NCBI GenBank assembly: GCA_023250155.1
Contig: JAHFBG010000003.1
Span: 38,040 to 102,039, forward strand
From: Candidatus Melainabacteria bacterium
Lineage (GTDB): Bacteria; Cyanobacteriota; Vampirovibrionia; 2-02-FULL-35-15
Reading direction: 5' to 3'
Length of the DNA stretch: 64,000 bases
In this document: positions 60,798 through 64,000 of the stretch, piece by piece
Layout: every line of letters begins with the position of its first letter
Numbering within the stretch: position 1 is the first letter of the stretch
Translations under genes and position numbers: made by a program
The notes under the pieces: model-generated
What the model was told of the DNA's origin: nothing
Databases searched by the model: none
The model's input: the letters and a program-made list of their open reading frames with translations, nothing else

Positions 60798-61415
60798 ATG
60801 GATTATATAACAAGTTATTTAGAGCAAACATCAAAAATTGCTCAGATGCTCGATAAAAATATGATTAAAAATGCAGTTGGGATATTAAAAAAAGTTCGTG
60901 AAAATAGAGGTCGCTTATTTATACTTGGTGTAGGTGGTAGTGCAGGAAATGCCACACATGCAGTTAATGATTTTAGAAAAATTGCAAAGATAGAGACATA
61001 TGCACCCACTGACAATGTTTCTGAGCTTACAGCCCGTATTAATGATGACGGCTGGGATTCTGTATTCAAAAATTGGCTTAGAACAAGTAATTTTAACTCA
61101 AATGACGTTGTATTAATCTTCTCTGTAGGTGGGGGAAACGTAGAAAAAAATATCAGTGTAAATATTGTTATGGCACTTAAATTAGCTAAAGAAGTAGGTG
61201 CAAAAATTATTGGAGTAGTAAGTCGCGATGGTGGTTATACCAAAGAAGTTGCAGACTGTTGTATTTTAATTCCAGTAATGAATCCAGAAACAATAACACC
61301 ACATGCAGAAGAATTTCAAGCAGTAGTATGGCACTTACTGGTTTCACACCCAGAGATTCAACTCAATGAAATGAAGTGGGAAAGTCAATCCAAGCCTGCT
61401 TTGAGTAAGAAATAA
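60798..61415 (+). CDS. gmhA: SIS-domain sedoheptulose 7-phosphate isomerase (GmhA-like)
   Basis: A 205-residue SIS protein: LFILGVGGSAGNATHAVNDF, VLIFSVGGGNVEKNISVNIV, and the C-terminal TPHAEEFQAVVWHLLVSHP are the GmhA arrangement. GmhA turns sedoheptulose 7-phosphate into D-glycero-D-manno-heptose 7-phosphate for lipopolysaccharide or S-layer glycans. The neighbours (GmhB-like phosphatase and transaldolase) support this substrate. AAGGAG fixes the start. It is the first gene of the operon. Confidence 0.85.
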   Translation: MDYITSYLEQTSKIAQMLDKNMIKNAVGILKKVRENRGRLFILGVGGSAGNATHAVNDFRKIAKIETYAPTDNVSELTARINDDGWDSVFKNWLRTSNFNSNDVVLIFSVGGGNVEKNISVNIVMALKLAKEVGAKIIGVVSRDGGYTKEVADCCILIPVMNPETITPHAEEFQAVVWHLLVSHPEIQLNEMKWESQSKPALSKK

Positions 61416-61423
61416 GACATAAG

Positions 61424-62017
61424 ATGCTAGACAAGGCAATATTCTTAGATAGGGATGGGGTTATAAACCATCCTGTGTTGAATCCTAAGACCAATGAATA
61501 CGAGGCCCCACACAAAGAAGAGGATTTAAAGTTATTTCCTGGTGTAGTTGAATCATTGAAGGAATTGCTTAACTTAAAATACAAATTATTTCTTGTTTCA
61601 AATCAGCCCGACTATGCAAAAGGGAAAACAAGTTTTCAAAATTTATTACAAGTTCATAGTAAACTACATAGTATTTTAACTGTAAATAATATATTATTTA
61701 CAGAATACTATTATTGTTATCACCATCCAAAAGGTATAGTTCCAGAATACACAATGGTTTGTGCCTGTAGAAAGCCTGGGAATTTATCTTTGAAACAGGC
61801 ATGCACAAAGTATAATATAGACTTGTCACATTCATGGATGGTGGGAGATAGTGATGTAGACATTTTTTGCGGTCAGTCTGTAGAAATAAGAACAATTATG
61901 ATAAGCTTAAAAGAATCAGCTCACAGAGCAGGCCAAAGTAATCCAGAGTTTAAAGTTCATAGCCTAGAGGAAGCTGTAGAAATCATAAAAAAGGAGAGTC
62001 AGTATGCCAAGCATTAA
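61424..62017 (+). CDS. gmhB: HAD phosphatase, heptose 1,7-bisphosphatase-like (GmhB-like)
   Basis: A 197-residue HAD phosphatase of the histidinol/heptose-bisphosphate class: FLDRDGVINHPV (catalytic DxD), LVSNQPDYAKG, the zinc-type cysteine loop (CYHHPKG...CACRKP) and MVGDSDVDIFCG. It should remove the 1-phosphate from a heptose bisphosphate. It starts 8 bp after gmhA and its end overlaps the transaldolase start by 14 nt, so coupling is strong. The kinase step of the pathway (HldE-like) is not in view. Confidence 0.85.
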   Translation: MLDKAIFLDRDGVINHPVLNPKTNEYEAPHKEEDLKLFPGVVESLKELLNLKYKLFLVSNQPDYAKGKTSFQNLLQVHSKLHSILTVNNILFTEYYYCYHHPKGIVPEYTMVCACRKPGNLSLKQACTKYNIDLSHSWMVGDSDVDIFCGQSVEIRTIMISLKESAHRAGQSNPEFKVHSLEEAVEIIKKESQYAKH

Positions 62018-62747
62018 AGATTTAAACATAAAAATATTTGCAGATGGTGCAGAACTAAAAACAATAATGGAACAATATAAAAATGGTGTAGTAAAAGGTT
62101 TTACCACTAACCCAACCTTAATGAGAAAGGGTGGAGTCACTGATTATGAATCTTTTGCAAAAGAGGTCTTAAAACATGTTCCTGACATGCCAATCTCCTT
62201 TGAAGTTTTTTCAGATGAATTTGATGAAATGGAAAGACAAGCACAAAAAATAGCCTCCTGGGGACAAAACGTAAATGTGAAAATCCCTATAACAAATACA
62301 AAGCAACAATCCTCAATACCTCTTGTAAAAAAATTATCAGCTAGTGGACTATCCTTAAATGTAACTGCTATATTAACAGTTGATCAAGTTCGCCAAGTAA
62401 AAGAAGCATTAAACCCTAATGTCTACAGCATCGTATCAGTGTTTGCTGGAAGAATTGCAGACACAGGAAGAGATCCAATGCCTATCATGAAAGAGTGTGC
62501 TCAAATATTAAAACCCTTAAAGAAAACAGATTTGCTTTGGGCTAGTTCTCGTGAGCTTTTAAATATATTTCAAGCTATTGAAACTGAATGCCACATTATC
62601 ACAGTAACAAATGACATATTAAAAAAATTGTCAGGGGTAGGCAAAGACCTAACTGAATTGTCACTTGATACTGTAAAAATGTTTTATAATGATGCTTCTG
62701 CAGCAGGCTTTAAGATTAATGTTGCTACTGTAGAAAGTAAGAGATAA
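62004..62747 (+). CDS. transaldolase-family protein
   Basis: A 247-residue TIM-barrel protein of the short transaldolase/fructose-6-phosphate aldolase family. KGFTTNPTLMRKGG, NVNVKIPITNT (Schiff-base lysine), LNVTAILTVDQV and SVFAGRIADTGRDP are the landmarks. Transaldolase makes or uses sedoheptulose 7-phosphate, which is the GmhA substrate, so it may feed the heptose pathway directly. The AAGGAG site lies inside the end of gmhB. Confidence 0.87.
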   Translation: MPSIKDLNIKIFADGAELKTIMEQYKNGVVKGFTTNPTLMRKGGVTDYESFAKEVLKHVPDMPISFEVFSDEFDEMERQAQKIASWGQNVNVKIPITNTKQQSSIPLVKKLSASGLSLNVTAILTVDQVRQVKEALNPNVYSIVSVFAGRIADTGRDPMPIMKECAQILKPLKKTDLLWASSRELLNIFQAIETECHIITVTNDILKKLSGVGKDLTELSLDTVKMFYNDASAAGFKINVATVESKR

Positions 62748-62777
62748 TTAGAGAACGGTGAAAGCAAGGAGTTGCCA

Positions 62778-64000
62778 ATGAACATAGTAGTCATGGGTCT
62801 TGGTTATGTAGGACTAGTAACAGCTGCATGTCTAGCTGAATTGGGACATGATGTAACAGGGATAGATATTGATTCAAACAGAATACATCTTCTTAAAGAA
62901 GGACAAATGCCCATATATGAACCTGGACTCAGAGAGCTTGTTTCTAAAAATAATATTGAAGGCAGATTAAATTTTTCAAACTCTCTAGATGAAAATCTTG
63001 ATAAGGCTTTGCTTATATTTTTAGCAGTCGGTACACCTTCTGATGATAATGGAACTCCCGATTTAAGTGCCGTGTATAAATCAATAGACTCACTTATACC
63101 ATTCATTAAAAGTCATAAAGTATTTGTAGTTAAGTCCACTGTTCCTATCGGTACTAATGCTGAAATCAAAAAGTACTTAACTAAAAAACTAAAAACTGAT
63201 TTTGATATAGTTTCCAATCCGGAGTTTCTTAAGGAGGGCACTGCAGTTCAGGACTTTATGAAACCCGATAGAATTGTTATCGGTACAGACAATATTAAAG
63301 TTTCTGAAATAATGAAAGAGCTCTACATACACTTAACCAGAAATGGGCATCCCATTCTTGTCATGGATCCAGTTTCTGCAGAAACTGTAAAATATGCCAG
63401 CAATCTAATGCTTGCTCTTAAAGTTTCTTTTATTAATGAAATTGCAATGATCTGTGATGTGATTGGTGCAGATATTAGACGTGTTAGAGAAGGAATAATT
63501 AGCGACCCAAGAATAGGAGCTCAATTTCTTTACCCATCAATAGGTTATGGTGGATCATGCTTACCTAAAGATGTTCAAGCTGTCAATCATCTGTGTAAAG
63601 AGAAATCAATTAATGCATTAATACCAAGAGCAGTTCTTGAATCCAATGACAGACAATCAAATTGGTTCATAAGTAAAATATCTAGCTGGTTTGATAAAGA
63701 AGATATAAAGAATAAAACCATTGCTATCTGGGGCACCAGCTTCAAAGCTGGTACTGATGATGTTAGAGAATCACCAGCACTAAGAGTAATAGAAGGTTTA
63801 TTAAAGTTAAATGTAAAATTAAGACTTTATGATCCTATAGCTTTAAAAAATACTAAGAAGTGTTTTGCTGACTCAAAGTTCGCTAACAACATTTACTATG
63901 CAACAAGTGAAATGGATTCTGTTAAAGGAACCAATGCTCTTATAGTTTGTACAGAATGGCTACAGTTTAGAAATCCAAATTTCGAAAGACTAGCTTCAGA
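62778..64000 (+). CDS. ugd: UDP-glucose/GDP-mannose dehydrogenase family protein, 3' end outside window
   Basis: The frame runs without a stop to the window edge, giving 407 residues. The N-terminal Rossmann motif MGLGYVGLVTAACLAELGHDV, the VGTPSDDNG loop, NPEFLKEGTAVQDF, and the catalytic GYGGSCLPKDV are those of UDP-glucose 6-dehydrogenase. KAGTDDVRESPAL and LYDPIA mark the C-terminal domain. It would supply UDP-glucuronate for surface glycans, in keeping with the operon. AAGGAG precedes the ATG. The substrate could instead be another nucleotide sugar. Confidence 0.93.
   Translation, partial: MNIVVMGLGYVGLVTAACLAELGHDVTGIDIDSNRIHLLKEGQMPIYEPGLRELVSKNNIEGRLNFSNSLDENLDKALLIFLAVGTPSDDNGTPDLSAVYKSIDSLIPFIKSHKVFVVKSTVPIGTNAEIKKYLTKKLKTDFDIVSNPEFLKEGTAVQDFMKPDRIVIGTDNIKVSEIMKELYIHLTRNGHPILVMDPVSAETVKYASNLMLALKVSFINEIAMICDVIGADIRRVREGIISDPRIGAQFLYPSIGYGGSCLPKDVQAVNHLCKEKSINALIPRAVLESNDRQSNWFISKISSWFDKEDIKNKTIAIWGTSFKAGTDDVRESPALRVIEGLLKLNVKLRLYDPIALKNTKKCFADSKFANNIYYATSEMDSVKGTNALIVCTEWLQFRNPNFERLAS

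Overview
The window is AT-rich bacterial DNA using the standard code, with TGA serving as stop. The organism looks like a free-living diderm: it has outer-membrane beta-barrels (two DUF2490 proteins, one MetA-type barrel), a heptose/UDP-sugar operon for surface polysaccharide, and intact biosynthesis genes (glnA, leuA, a DAHP synthase, a fold-IV aminotransferase). Many proteins are lineage-specific. The mix (lone GerE regulators, an ABC1-kinase fusion, a PhaC-like synthase, PPK2) would suit an uncultured group such as the Melainabacteria, but I cannot prove this from the window and hold it at low confidence. No rRNA, tRNA, CRISPR array or transposase was seen.

Layout. 1-3.2 kb: small exported or membrane-anchored proteins with similar leaders. 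3.2-8 kb: acs, a BrnT/CopG-type toxin-antitoxin pair, rsmG carrying an in-frame palindromic repeat, a lone atpC and a phaC-like gene. 8-14 kb: two tiny genes, glnA, a GNAT protein, a vWA (BatA-like) protein, an HExxH protein and acylphosphatase. 14-22.5 kb: Spy-like and DUF2490 envelope proteins, several unknowns, an ABC1-kinase fusion and a P-loop protein. 22.7-29.9 kb: leuA, an HD hydrolase, a PLP enzyme, obg, a YbdK-like ligase, then a DAHP synthase preceded by an aromatic leader peptide and attenuator. 29.9-34.4 kb: membrane proteins and a duplicated pair of tiny genes. 34.4-39 kb: kdp operon with two micro-genes. 39-50.5 kb: a 953-residue repeat protein, a metallophosphatase, an M16 peptidase, TauE proteins, PPK2, MazEF-like genes and an antiporter. 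50.8-57.6 kb: MocR regulator, cutA, a GH15-like enzyme and a cassette of related two-domain proteins. 57.6-64 kb: phosphohexomutase, three tiny LuxR-type regulators and a gmhA-gmhB-transaldolase-ugd operon cut by the window edge.

Gene expression. Many genes have clear AAGGAG ribosome sites. At least ten others have a good -10 box only 6-8 nt before the start codon and no Shine-Dalgarno, which suggests frequent leaderless mRNAs. Three families of palindromic or inverted-repeat elements are scattered through the window, some directly after stop codons and one inside rsmG. The clearest regulatory system is the attenuator before the DAHP synthase: a 30-residue peptide with the run YYFFWFY, an 8-bp antiterminator pairing and a strong terminator.
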